NCBI RefSeq assembly: GCF_900113485.1
Contig: NZ_FOPM01000003.1
Location: forward strand, 18,260 to 82,259
Direction: 5' to 3'
Origin: Methylobacterium gossipiicola
GTDB taxonomy: Bacteria > Pseudomonadota > Alphaproteobacteria > Rhizobiales > Beijerinckiaceae
DNA: 64,000 bases
A program made the position numbers and the translations under genes. The notes below the pieces were generated by a model. It ran no database searches. It was not told the origin of the DNA and saw only the letters and a list, made by a program, of their open reading frames with translations. Shown here in pieces: positions 52,139 to 59,983 of the stretch. How positions within the stretch are numbered: position 1 is the first letter of the stretch; each line of letters starts with the position of its first letter.

Positions 52139-53028
52139 CGGAACAGGCTCCCGCCATCTAGGCCGGGGCCGGAACCGGGCACGGGCCGCACCACGAAATC
52201 GTTGCCCGGCAGGTGGGGAAACCCCTGGAAGTTCAGGCTGTTGGCAAATTTGTCCCCGCAGGTGGAGAACCGCTTGTCGCAGCCCGCCGTGAGCGTGAAG
52301 GCGTCGCCGGGCTGCACCGGGCGGGCCGGGGCCTGCCACAGGGCGAGGCGCGGACCCGCCGCTTCGGCCGCGTGGGCGCGGATATCGGCGGCCTGTCCGG
52401 TTTGGGCGCCTCCGGTCCAGACGAGGCGCCCGGCCGTGAACCAGCCGGGCGGGAACGGCGCCGCCAGGGACACAAGCAGGGTCTCGGGTTCGGGCACGGC
52501 CTCGACCCGGCCGGTGGTGCGGAAGGCCGGTGCGTCCCGGTTCACCCGGCAGCGCCCGTCGCCGAGTTCGGCGGCGCAGGTGGCGCGGTAGGTCCGGCCG
52601 GTGGGCACGTCGAGGCGGTCCATGAGGCCGCGCACCTCGGCCACGAAGGCGCCGCCGGCCCGGCGCACCTCGCCGAGCGTCCCGGCGTCGAGGAGGAGGC
52701 GCGTCTCCGGGACGGTCCAGTCCACCAGCCAGGTCTCGACGCCGGCCCCGTCGTAGAGGCCCCCGGCGATATCGGCATCGGTGATCCCGAGGGCGCTCAG
52801 GGCGCCGGCCACCTCGCCACCGCCAACCGCGAAGCCGAGTTCGGCGCTGGCTTCGGCCGCTTCCAGGCCGGAGCGGGCGGCGTGGACGACGCCCGCGAGG
52901 GCGAGATCGCGGTCGTGGTCGGTGAAGCCCAGCACCGCGCCGTCGCGGCGGGTGAGGGTCCAGCAATGGCACAGGGTGGTGGACCCGCCGGCCAGATGCG
53001 CGGCGAGGGCGGGCGGCAGGTCGCGCAT
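52135..53028 (-). CDS. GTA gp13-like tail protein (DUF2163)
   Basis: The 297-residue protein carries DUF2163 and the phage BR0599-type C-terminal domain: LCHCWTLTRRDGAVLGFTDH at the N terminus, YRATCAAELGDGRCRVNRD in the middle and TAGCDKRFSTCGDKFANSLN near the end. In RcGTA this is the tail hub protein gp13. The conserved cysteines in the middle and C-terminal part may bind an Fe-S cluster or metal. Coupled to gp14. Confidence 0.88.
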   Translation of the reverse strand: MRDLPPALAAHLAGGSTTLCHCWTLTRRDGAVLGFTDHDRDLALAGVVHAARSGLEAAEASAELGFAVGGGEVAGALSALGITDADIAGGLYDGAGVETWLVDWTVPETRLLLDAGTLGEVRRAGGAFVAEVRGLMDRLDVPTGRTYRATCAAELGDGRCRVNRDAPAFRTTGRVEAVPEPETLLVSLAAPFPPGWFTAGRLVWTGGAQTGQAADIRAHAAEAAGPRLALWQAPARPVQPGDAFTLTAGCDKRFSTCGDKFANSLNFQGFPHLPGNDFVVRPVPGSGPGLDGGSLFR

Positions 53029-53040
53029 GGCCGGGGCTCC

Positions 53041-53151
53041 TAGGGCATCGATCCAGACGGAGGCTTCAGCCGCGTCTGGGAAAAGTGATGCAAAAACAAA
53101 AGCCTCGTGCTTTGGCGCAGGAACGAAGTGATTGCGTCACAGCACTAGGGT
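53041..53151 (-). repeat. dispersed terminal-inverted repeat element, copy B
   Basis: This is the inverted partner of 43316-43426. Read on the minus strand it begins CCCTAGTGCTGTGACG and ends GGATCGATGCCCTA. It fills almost the entire gap between gp12 and gp13. Its first CCCTAG ends the gp12 frame, supplying the TAG stop codon (53145-53147). Confidence 0.8.
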
Positions 53152-53780
53152 ACGATCTCGACGAGGGGCACCTTCGGGATTTCGCCCGCCGTGAAGGCCG
53201 CGAGATCGACGGTGAGGCTGTCGCTGTCGAAGCGGACGGGCACGTCGAACACGAAGCCCGCCGTCACGGGGGTGCCGGCAGGCGGGGCCGTCGCGAGGGT
53301 GACGATCCCGGTGGTGGCGTCGCAGGTGAAGGCGGCGGCCGGCAGGACGGCACCGGCCACCGCCACGGTCACGCTCTCGGCCACGGGCTTGGCGATGGTC
53401 CGGCGGTAGGGAAGGGGGCCGCTGCCGTAGGTCTTGGCGAGGCCGAACGCCCGGGTGGTGCCGTCGCCGGTGCCGATCCGCTGGTCCGTGGCCGAGACCG
53501 GCCGCGAGGGCGGGCCGGAGCGGGAATCGACCCGGTCGCGGTAGCGGAAGCCGTAGAGGCGCCCGCGCCGCTCCTCGAAGAAACTCAGAACGGCGTGGAG
53601 GGCGTCCAGGGTGCGGATGCCGAGGCCCGCATCGTAGCGCCGCCGCGAATCCGCCCAGCGGGCGTTGCGGTGCTCGCGCCCCGACGCCAGGGTGACGACC
53701 TCGGTCATCCGCTCCGGCCCGCCGCTGCCCCGCAGGGCGACGTCGAGGGGAAAGCGGACCTCGTGGAAATCGGCGCCCAT
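53145..53780 (-). CDS. GTA gp12-like tail protein (DUF2460)
   Basis: The 211-residue DUF2460 protein has FHEVRFPLDVALRGSGGPE at the start, RRYDAGLGIRTLDALHAVL, then FFEERRGRLYGFRYRDRVD and VTAGFVFDVPVRFDSDSL. RcGTA gp12 is the distal tail protein. The C terminus ends LVEIVP with a stop provided by repeat copy B, so it may differ slightly from the original end. A 230-bp gap to gp11 holds a palindromic repeat. Confidence 0.88.
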   Translation of the reverse strand: MGADFHEVRFPLDVALRGSGGPERMTEVVTLASGREHRNARWADSRRRYDAGLGIRTLDALHAVLSFFEERRGRLYGFRYRDRVDSRSGPPSRPVSATDQRIGTGDGTTRAFGLAKTYGSGPLPYRRTIAKPVAESVTVAVAGAVLPAAAFTCDATTGIVTLATAPPAGTPVTAGFVFDVPVRFDSDSLTVDLAAFTAGEIPKVPLVEIVP

Positions 53781-53882
53781 GGGCGGCTCCTGGGGAGGAC
53801 GGAGGGATTGCTTCGGAAGATTTGCAGAGGCGCGGGCGCAGCCTTTTTCTGGCGCTCTCTGTATCTCTCGGGCGGCGCGGGT

Positions 53883-53905
53883 CCCCTCTCCTTCCAGGAG
53901 AGGGG
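53883..53905. repeat. REP-like palindrome inside the GTA tail operon
   Basis: Arms CCCCTCTCCT/AGGAGAGGGG with a 3-nt loop are exact inverses. It is related to the palindrome at 5566-5588. It sits in the 230-bp gap between gp11 and gp12, where RcGTA-type clusters normally have little spacing. Confidence 0.6.
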
Positions 53906-54010
53906 GCCTGTCGTGCTCGCTTCAGGCCCGGAGGTGCTTGCGAAAGTGCCTCTTCGGCGATGTGTGAACCGCGTCGGCAAGCGGGGAGAGGAGGACGACC
54001 CGCGCGTCGC

Positions 54011-54592
54011 TCACAGCCCTCGCCGGCCCCGCGCCACGGCGCGGGCGAGGCCGGCGGCGACCTGGGCCTCGGAGCGGCGAAAGCCCGCGATGTCCGGGGT
54101 GGTGATGTTGACCGTGACGGAGGCGTTTCGTGCCTCGGCGGCGCCCGCCGCGACGCCGAGGCGGCCGTCGCTGCCGCGCTTCAGGGGCAGGATCGCCTCC
54201 GGGCCGGCTTCCCCCATGAGGCCGGTGCCGCCCCGCATGGGAAAGTAGGTGGGGGCGGCGACGATGCCGCCGGCCGCGAAGGGCTGCACCCGGCCCCCTG
54301 CGATCACCCCACCCCGGGCGAAGGCTTCGCTGCCACCGGATACGCTGGCGGAAAGGGCGCTCTTCACCAGCCCGGTGATGCCGGATTTGACCGGGGCGAG
54401 GGCCGTCTTGACGGCGAGGGCCGAGAGCTTGGTGGTGAGGGTGCCCAGCACCCCGTCGAGCTGGCGGCCGGCGCCGAGGGGGCCGGTCAGGGCCTGGGAC
54501 AGGCTGTGGCCGAAGCGTTTGGCGAGGCGGTCGAGGGTTTCGAGCTGCTTTTCGCGGCCGGCTTGCGCCCGGTCGGTCTCGGTTTCGGCCAT
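54011..54592 (-). CDS. GTA gp11-like short tail tape measure protein
   Basis: The 193-residue protein has a helical N-terminal half (EKQLETLDRLAKRFGHSLSQ) and the Gly-rich tape-measure motif FARGGVIAGGRVQPFAAGGIVAAPTYF in its centre, followed by GLMGEAGPEAILPLKRG. This motif is typical of lambda-type tape measures. The very short length fits the short GTA tail (RcGTA gp11 is of similar size). It ends SEAQVAAGLARAVARGRRGL. Confidence 0.88.
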   Translation of the reverse strand: MAETETDRAQAGREKQLETLDRLAKRFGHSLSQALTGPLGAGRQLDGVLGTLTTKLSALAVKTALAPVKSGITGLVKSALSASVSGGSEAFARGGVIAGGRVQPFAAGGIVAAPTYFPMRGGTGLMGEAGPEAILPLKRGSDGRLGVAAGAAEARNASVTVNITTPDIAGFRRSEAQVAAGLARAVARGRRGL

Positions 54593-54607
54593 GCAAGGCT
54601 CCCGTCG

Positions 54608-54841
54608 TCAGGGGATCACAGGATCAAGGGGGTCCGGGTGGGCGGCGAGCAGCCGATCGAACTCCGCTCGGCTCGGAGCCGGCGCGCGGGCGTGGAAGCC
54701 GGCGGCGGCGAAGAGTTCGCGCGGCGTTGCGGCCCAGAGGTCGCGCGGGCGCCATCCCAGGCGTCCGAGGGCGAGGGCGAGGACGTCATCCCACGGGAAG
54801 GCGGAGGCGGGCTCCGGCGCGGTCCCGCCCGTGGGGGTCAA
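54608..54841 (-). CDS. phage tail assembly chaperone (GTA, DUF2376)
   Basis: The 77-residue product has the family signature FPWDDVLALALGRLGWRPRD followed by LWAATPRELFAAAGF and RAEFDRLLAAHPD. In GTA clusters this small gene sits between gp10 and gp11 and is thought to be a chaperone for tail assembly. Its start overlaps the gp10 stop by 4 bp. Confidence 0.8.
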   Translation of the reverse strand: MTPTGGTAPEPASAFPWDDVLALALGRLGWRPRDLWAATPRELFAAAGFHARAPAPSRAEFDRLLAAHPDPLDPVIP

Positions 54842-55161
54842 GGGTTTGGCGGTGAGTCGCCGAACGCCGCCGTCAGGGCCGCGCCCAGGGCCGCCGCGAT
54901 GCGGTCGAGGCCGCCGGCCAGCGGCAGGGCCGCCACGGACTCGTCGTCGAGGGCGTGGCCGCCCCCGCGCAGGGCGCAGCCGAGAAGCGCGACGAGGTCA
55001 CGGGTGGCGAGGCGTCCCCCGGCGAAGCGCCCGGCGAGGCCGTTGAGGTCGTCGGCGCCCAAGGCCGATTCGAGTTCGGCCAGGGCCCCGAGGGTGAAGC
55101 AGAGGGTGTAGCGGGTGCCCGCGAGATCGAGGGGCACCTCGCCGCGTCGGCGGTTGGCCAT
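54838..55161 (-). CDS. GTA gp10 family protein
   Basis: The 107-residue protein starts MANRRRGEVPLDLAGTRYTL and continues CFTLGALAELESALGADDL, the signature of the GTA gp10 family, a small gene tied to tail assembly. It follows the major tail protein by 3 bp and overlaps the chaperone gene. Its structural role is not clear. Confidence 0.85.
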   Translation of the reverse strand: MANRRRGEVPLDLAGTRYTLCFTLGALAELESALGADDLNGLAGRFAGGRLATRDLVALLGCALRGGGHALDDESVAALPLAGGLDRIAAALGAALTAAFGDSPPNP

Positions 55162-55164
55162 GGC

Positions 55165-55572
55165 TCAAGCCGCCGTGAAGCCGAGGGCGCCGGCGGACTC
55201 CAGCGCCATGTCGAAGGTCACCTCCCCGGCGTGATCGCCGCGATATTCGAGGCTGGTGATCTGGAACAATCCCTCCAGGGTGCCGAAGGCCGGAACCACC
55301 ACCTGGTAGGTTTCGACGGCGCCGTCGAAGAACAGCTGCCGCAGACGGGCATCGGAGGCTTCGTCGCGAAACACCCCGGCCCCCGCGATGGAGGCCCGGC
55401 GCACCCCGGCCCCGGAGAGGAGTTCGCGCCAGCGCCCGGCGGATTCGGCGTGGGTCACGTCCACGGTCTCGGCGTTGAAGGCGATCTGGCGGGTGCGCAG
55501 GCCGGCGACGGCCGTGAAGCCGCCCCCGTTCGCCACCCGGATGAGAAGGTCCTTGCCGCGTTGCGCGCTCAT
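55165..55572 (-). CDS. major tail protein (GTA gp9)
   Basis: The 135-residue tail tube protein starts MSAQRGKDLLIRVANGGGF and has GLRTRQIAFNAETVDVTHA, FRDEASDARLRQLFFDG and VTFDMALESAGALGF. This pattern is typical of GTA/siphovirus TP901-1-type major tail proteins. It polymerises around the tape measure. The upstream gp8 ends 28 bp before it. Confidence 0.88.
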   Translation of the reverse strand: MSAQRGKDLLIRVANGGGFTAVAGLRTRQIAFNAETVDVTHAESAGRWRELLSGAGVRRASIAGAGVFRDEASDARLRQLFFDGAVETYQVVVPAFGTLEGLFQITSLEYRGDHAGEVTFDMALESAGALGFTAA

Positions 55573-55600
55573 GCTGGGGCTCCGGAAATGGGGGCGGCGC

Positions 55601-56044
55601 TCAGGCCGGGCGCCCCTCGGTGACGGCCTGGAGGGTGAGGGTGGCGCGGGCCTCGCCCGTGGCGGGGTCGCGGGTGGCGGCGAGCCGCGCGACCCGGAGG
55701 GTCACGAGGCTGTGGCCGGTGAGCGCCAGGGGCGCGTCGGCCAGAAGGTCGGCCATGCGCTCGGCCGCCGCGAGGCCGGAGCGGGCCGAGCCCGGCCGGG
55801 CGTAGAGGATGAGGCTCAGGCTATGGGCGTGGCGGGCGGCGCCATCGACGGATTCGTCGCGGATCTCGGCGTCGCCGAACACGCCGTAGACGGGCACGCT
55901 GCCGCGCGGCGGCTCGTCGTGGAGGCGCAAAGCCCCGCCCATGAGGCGGGCCAGGGCGGCATCGACGGCGAGATAGGCGAGGATCGCCCCCCGCAGGGCG
56001 AGGAGCGGGCTCGCCGAGACCGGATTCGCCGTGGCCGTGCTCAT
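55601..56044 (-). CDS. tail terminator protein, DUF3168 (GTA gp8)
   Basis: The 147-residue DUF3168 protein has LLALRGAILAYLAVDAALARL near its start and YGVFGDAEIRDESVDG in the middle, ending VTLRVARLAATRDPATGEA. It is expected to cap the tail tube at the head. The start ATG 56044 overlaps the stop of gp7 by 4 bp. Confidence 0.85.
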   Translation of the reverse strand: MSTATANPVSASPLLALRGAILAYLAVDAALARLMGGALRLHDEPPRGSVPVYGVFGDAEIRDESVDGAARHAHSLSLILYARPGSARSGLAAAERMADLLADAPLALTGHSLVTLRVARLAATRDPATGEARATLTLQAVTEGRPA

Positions 56045-56397
56045 GGCGCCTCCGCTCCGGCAATCAGTTCCTCGACCCGGCAGACGAGTTCGCGCCCCCG
56101 CCCGTCGGGATCGGCCGCCGCCCGGATGGCGAAGCGGCGCGGCCCGGCGGCAAGCCGCATGGGCGGGCTGACGTCGGGCCGGTAGGCGAGGCGGACCCGG
56201 TGGGTCTCCACGGCGTCGGCCCGCCCGCCCCGGACCCGCTCGGGCGCCCCGATGGCTTCGAGGGAGCCCCACAGGAGGGGGCCGGGGACGAAGCGCCGGA
56301 GGGTGCCGCCGAACCCGTCCGACTCCTCCACGGGGCGTTCGAGGACGAAGCGGCGGCGGCGTGCGCCGATGGGGATGCGGGGGAGGGGGTCGGACAT
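56041..56397 (-). CDS. phage head closure protein (GTA gp7)
   Basis: The 118-residue protein starts MSDPLPRIPIGARRRRFVLE and continues PVEESDGFGGTLRRFVPG, typical of head closure proteins that stop the portal channel. A 16-bp gap separates it from gp6. The sequence is basic and beta-rich. It is coupled to gp8. Confidence 0.8.
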   Translation of the reverse strand: MSDPLPRIPIGARRRRFVLERPVEESDGFGGTLRRFVPGPLLWGSLEAIGAPERVRGGRADAVETHRVRLAYRPDVSPPMRLAAGPRRFAIRAAADPDGRGRELVCRVEELIAGAEAP

Positions 56398-56413
56398 GAT
56401 GGCGACCTTCGAA

Positions 56414-56974
56414 TTATAGGCGCAGGCGCCGGAGGGGTTCGACGAGGGCCGCGACGGCGGGCGGCGGGGCGACGGCGGTGTCGCCGCGATGCTCGAAGCC
56501 GTGGGCGGCCAGCAGCCGGATCGCCTGGACGAGGGCGGGGGGCACGGGCGGGCCGTCGCCGCCATGGCCCGCGCTCACCTCGATGAGGGCGGCGCGGGCG
56601 CGGAGCGGCGGGGCCTCCGGCGCGATGGTGAGGCCGGGCGCCTCCTCCGGGTCCGGCCCGAGGCGGATGAGGCCGGCGCTCAACTCCGTCACCCCGCCTT
56701 GCGCGTCCACGAGGCTCGCGCGCTCCACCGCCACCAGGGGGGCGAGCGGCAGGGCCAGGAACCCGTTCGGCGGCCAGGCCGTGACGGTGATGCGGTAGCG
56801 GCCGGGGGTGAGGAGCCGCCGGGTCGCGGCCTCGACCTGGGCGCGGGCCGCCGTCAGCAGGCCGGCGATGAGCCCGTCTTCGGCGCCATCGTCGGAATCG
56901 AGGCGCAGGTGGGCGCGCATCTCCGCCAGACTCATCGGCTCGACGGTGGTGCCCGCGACGCGTATCGGGGTCAT
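56414..56974 (-). CDS. head-tail connector protein (GTA gp6)
   Basis: The 186-residue connector has the N-terminal MSLAEMRAHLRLDSDDGAED and LIAGLLTAARAQVEAATRR pattern of the phiE125 gp8/HK97 gp6-type adaptor family, then a beta region (YRITVTAWPPNGFLALPLAP). It binds beneath the portal ring. Its start at 56974 is only 31 bp from the antisense start of a serine protease gene, so it is separated from the capsid gene by 1.74 kb. Confidence 0.85.
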   Translation of the reverse strand: MTPIRVAGTTVEPMSLAEMRAHLRLDSDDGAEDGLIAGLLTAARAQVEAATRRLLTPGRYRITVTAWPPNGFLALPLAPLVAVERASLVDAQGGVTELSAGLIRLGPDPEEAPGLTIAPEAPPLRARAALIEVSAGHGGDGPPVPPALVQAIRLLAAHGFEHRGDTAVAPPPAVAALVEPLRRLRL

Positions 56975-57005
56975 GGTGGTCTCCTGATGGGCGAAAGGGT
57001 CGCCG

Positions 57006-57731
57006 ATGGCGCGGCGGGTGTTCGGGTGTTGCGCCGCGTTGCTGGGCCTCGTCGGCCCGGCGGCGGCCGTGGTGGGCGGCGCCCCCGCGCCGGAAGCCGC
57101 GACGGGGGCCGTGATGGTGCTGTCCTCCAAGGGCGGCGTCTGCACCGGCGTGGTGGTGGCGCCGGACGCCATCCTCACCGCCGGGCATTGCCTCGCGCCC
57201 GGCCTCGCCCACCGGGTGCATTACAAGGGCGCGGACGGCACCCCCGTCCTGGCCGAACCCGCCGCGCAGGCGGTGCATCCGGGCTACGATGCCGGGGCCA
57301 TCACGGGGCGCCGCCGCTCCGTCGACCTCGCCCTCGTGCGCCTGGCCGCGCCCCTGCCGGCCCCGTTCGCCGCGCTTCCCTTGAGCGACGCGATGCCGCG
57401 CGCGGGCGAGGCCGTCACGGTCGCGGGCTACGGCGTGGGAACGCCCGGCGATCCACGCAGCAGCGGCACCTACCGGCAGGCACGGGTTCCCGTCGTCGAA
57501 CCGTACGGGCCGAGCCGTCTCCTCGTCTGGGTCAAGGGCACGAAAACCGGCGCCTGCCAGGGCGATTCCGGTGGCCCGGTGACGGATGCGGCCGGCGTCG
57601 TCGCCGTGGCGGCCTGGGTCGGCGGGGCCTGCGGCGGCCTCTCGCAAGGGGTTCTCGTCGGGCCGCAGCGGGCCTGGATCGACGCGACGCTCGCGGGTTG
57701 GGGCCTCGCCGCCCGCTGGGTCGAGCCGTAG
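57006..57731 (+). CDS. secreted trypsin-like serine protease 1
   Basis: The 241-residue chymotrypsin-fold (S1) protease has a signal peptide (VFGCCAALLGLVGPAAA) and mature start AVVGGAPAP, reminiscent of the I/V-V-G-G N terminus exposed on zymogen activation. The catalytic triad is His61 (TAGHC), Asp107 (RRSVDLALVRL) and Ser188 (CQGDSGGP). It is divergent from gp6 (31 bp between starts) and antisense to the GTA operon. It is related to the next gene by fold and triad, but not closely in sequence. Substrate unknown. Confidence 0.85.
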   Translation: MARRVFGCCAALLGLVGPAAAVVGGAPAPEAATGAVMVLSSKGGVCTGVVVAPDAILTAGHCLAPGLAHRVHYKGADGTPVLAEPAAQAVHPGYDAGAITGRRRSVDLALVRLAAPLPAPFAALPLSDAMPRAGEAVTVAGYGVGTPGDPRSSGTYRQARVPVVEPYGPSRLLVWVKGTKTGACQGDSGGPVTDAAGVVAVAAWVGGACGGLSQGVLVGPQRAWIDATLAGWGLAARWVEP

Positions 57732-57835
57732 GCCACCCCGCATCGGCGGGGAACCGGTGCTTGGCCGAACGATTCCCTTACGCTAAGTTTAAGTCCAAGC
57801 AGACCGGGGTTCACCGGAACGCGGGGAGAGACACG

Positions 57836-58696
57836 ATGCTGCCGACCGCGTTTCGCACAGTCGCTCTCGCGAGCCTCGTCGGCCTCCTGCCGGCCCCGGC
57901 GCTCGCGGTGATCAACGGCACGGTCTCGCGCGACCCCAACGGCCTGCGCGCCTCCGTGGTGCGCATCGAGAGCACTCAGGGCGAGATCTGCTCGGGCACC
58001 CTCATCGCGCCCGATCTCGTCCTCACGGCGGCCCATTGCGTGATGCACCGCGCCGGCTACAGCGTGGTTGCGGTGGACCGGGCCTTCCGCTCGCGCCGCA
58101 TCGGCGTCGCGGCGGCGACCATGCACCCCGAATTCGTGCCCGGCACCACGCCGGAAGATCAGCCGGGGATCGACCTCGCCCTGGTCAAGCTCGCCGAGCC
58201 CCTGGGCGGCGACTTCCAGCCCCTCGATCCGCGCGGCGGCGGGATCGCCACCGGCGACACCGTCGAGATCGCGGGCTTCGGCGTGGTGGCGGAGAACCGC
58301 CGCAACACCGCCCGCACCCTGCGCCAGGCCCGGCTCGTCTCCATCGGCCCGCTTCAGGTCGCCAACCGCGTCACCGTGGTGACCGACCGCCGCCGCATGG
58401 CCGAGACGGCGGGGGCCGGCGCCTGCCTCGGGGATTCCGGCGGCCCGATCCTGAGCGGCGGCCCCGGCGGCTACCAGATCGTCGGCGTCGTCAGCTGGTC
58501 GAGCGGCGCCATGCACCAGGACAAGCGCGCCCGCACGGCCTGCGGCGGTTTCACCGCCGTCACCCCGACCGCCGAGCACGCGGGCTGGATTTCCTCGCGG
58601 GCCGCCGAGATGAGCCGGATGCAGACAGGTGAGGCGGGGGGGCGCACGGAGTGGATGGCGGAGCCGGGCGCGACCCGCCTCCGCCGCGCCCGCTGA
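57836..58696 (+). CDS. secreted trypsin-like serine protease 2
   Basis: The 286-residue S1 protease has a signal peptide (TVALASLVGLLPAPALA), mature start VINGTVSRDP, and triad His67 (TAAHC), Asp113 (GIDLALVKL) and Ser201 (CLGDSGGP). A GGGGAGAG ribosome site precedes the ATG. The C terminus extends about 30 residues beyond the fold with an Arg-rich tail. It ends 18 bp before the capsid gene stop on the opposite strand. Together with protease 1 it splits the GTA head genes. Confidence 0.85.
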   Translation: MLPTAFRTVALASLVGLLPAPALAVINGTVSRDPNGLRASVVRIESTQGEICSGTLIAPDLVLTAAHCVMHRAGYSVVAVDRAFRSRRIGVAAATMHPEFVPGTTPEDQPGIDLALVKLAEPLGGDFQPLDPRGGGIATGDTVEIAGFGVVAENRRNTARTLRQARLVSIGPLQVANRVTVVTDRRRMAETAGAGACLGDSGGPILSGGPGGYQIVGVVSWSSGAMHQDKRARTACGGFTAVTPTAEHAGWISSRAAEMSRMQTGEAGGRTEWMAEPGATRLRRAR

Positions 58697-58714
58697 ACCG
58701 GGCGCCCGCGCTTC

Positions 58715-59983
58715 TCACGCGAACTTCAACAGCTTGATCGCGTCGAAATCCTGCACGCCGCCGCCCACGCGCTTCGTGGTGTAGAACAGCACGTAGGGCT
58801 TGGCCGAGTAGGGGTCGCGCAGCACCCGTAGGCCCGCGCGGTCCACCACGAGGTAGCCGCGGCGGAAATCGCCGAAAGCCAGCGACAGGCTGTTCGCGGC
58901 GGCGTCCGGCATCGCCTCGGCCTCCGTCACGGGGAAGCCCAGCAGGGTCGCGGTGCGGTCCGCGGTTTGCGGCGGCTGCCACAGGTAGTTGCCGTCGGCG
59001 TCCTTCAGCTTGCGGATCGTGCTCTGGAGGCGCCGGTTCATCACGAAGCCGGCATTCTGGCGGTAGCCGGCGCGAAGCGCATAGACGAGATCGAACAGCA
59101 CGTCGGCCGGGTTGGTGGTAGGGAAGGCCCCGGCCGCGCCGGTCGCGACGAAGCCGAGCTTTCCCGGAACCCAGGCGGTGTTGGCCACCGTGTCGTAGCT
59201 GAGGACGCCGCGCGGGCGGCTGACGCCGTTGCCCGTGACGAAGGCGGTGCCCTCCTGCTCGGCGAAGGTGGTCTCGACCTCGTCGGCGAGCCAGGCGTCG
59301 AGGTCGACGACGGCGTCGTCGAGGAGCGTCTGGGTCGCCGCCGGCATGGCGTAGAGTTCCATGGCGGGGAAGCTGAGTTCGGATAGGGTCGGCGCGTCGG
59401 TCTGCGGCCGGGGCGCGGCCTCCGACACCCAGCCCGACGCCGCCTCGGTGACGGAGACGGCGCGCTTGTAGAGGCCGCCCGAGATGGTGCGGACGGTGGC
59501 GAGCCCCCGGATCGGCGAGAGCCGGGCAAGGCGGGTGAGAACCTCGCGCTCGATCGTAGCGGGCACAAGGTAGCCGCCATCCGGGCCGGAGCCCGCCGAC
59601 AAAGCCTTCTCCTCCAGGCGCTTGAGGCCGCCGCTCTCGCCGGCCCGGACGTAGAGATCGAACGCCGCCTTGTGCTCCGTGGCCACGGCGTCGCGGGGCG
59701 GGGCCTCGGCGCCGAGGGGCGCGCGGCGCCCGTCGAGGGTGAGGCGGTCGAGGCGGGTGCGGGTGGTGTCCAACGCCGCGTCGATGCGGGCGAGCTTCTC
59801 CTCGGTGAGGACATCGGTGCCGAGGCGGCCTTCGATCTCGGCGAGCCGGGTGTCGTTGGTCTCGCGGAACGCCGCGAAGGCGCGCTGGAGTTCGCCCATG
59901 GCGTCGTTCACGGCGGGGTCGGTGGCGGCCTTGTTCTCGAGGGCGCGGGCGGATTTCGTCTCGATGGCGGTCTGGACGGTCAT
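58715..59983 (-). CDS. major capsid protein, HK97-type (GTA gp5)
   Basis: The 422-residue capsid protein has an N-terminal scaffold-like helical delta domain (about residues 20-110; ELQRAFAAFRETNDTRLAEI, then KLARIDAALDTTRTRLDRL) and then the HK97 fold (SGPDGGYLVPATIEREVL, FPAMELYAMPAATQTLLDD, FVTGNGVSRPRGVL, NAGFVMNRRLQSTIRKLK). The delta domain would be removed by the gp4 protease. Start ATG 59983 overlaps the protease stop by 4 bp and has AGAGG upstream. Confidence 0.92.
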   Translation of the reverse strand: MTVQTAIETKSARALENKAATDPAVNDAMGELQRAFAAFRETNDTRLAEIEGRLGTDVLTEEKLARIDAALDTTRTRLDRLTLDGRRAPLGAEAPPRDAVATEHKAAFDLYVRAGESGGLKRLEEKALSAGSGPDGGYLVPATIEREVLTRLARLSPIRGLATVRTISGGLYKRAVSVTEAASGWVSEAAPRPQTDAPTLSELSFPAMELYAMPAATQTLLDDAVVDLDAWLADEVETTFAEQEGTAFVTGNGVSRPRGVLSYDTVANTAWVPGKLGFVATGAAGAFPTTNPADVLFDLVYALRAGYRQNAGFVMNRRLQSTIRKLKDADGNYLWQPPQTADRTATLLGFPVTEAEAMPDAAANSLSLAFGDFRRGYLVVDRAGLRVLRDPYSAKPYVLFYTTKRVGGGVQDFDAIKLLKFA

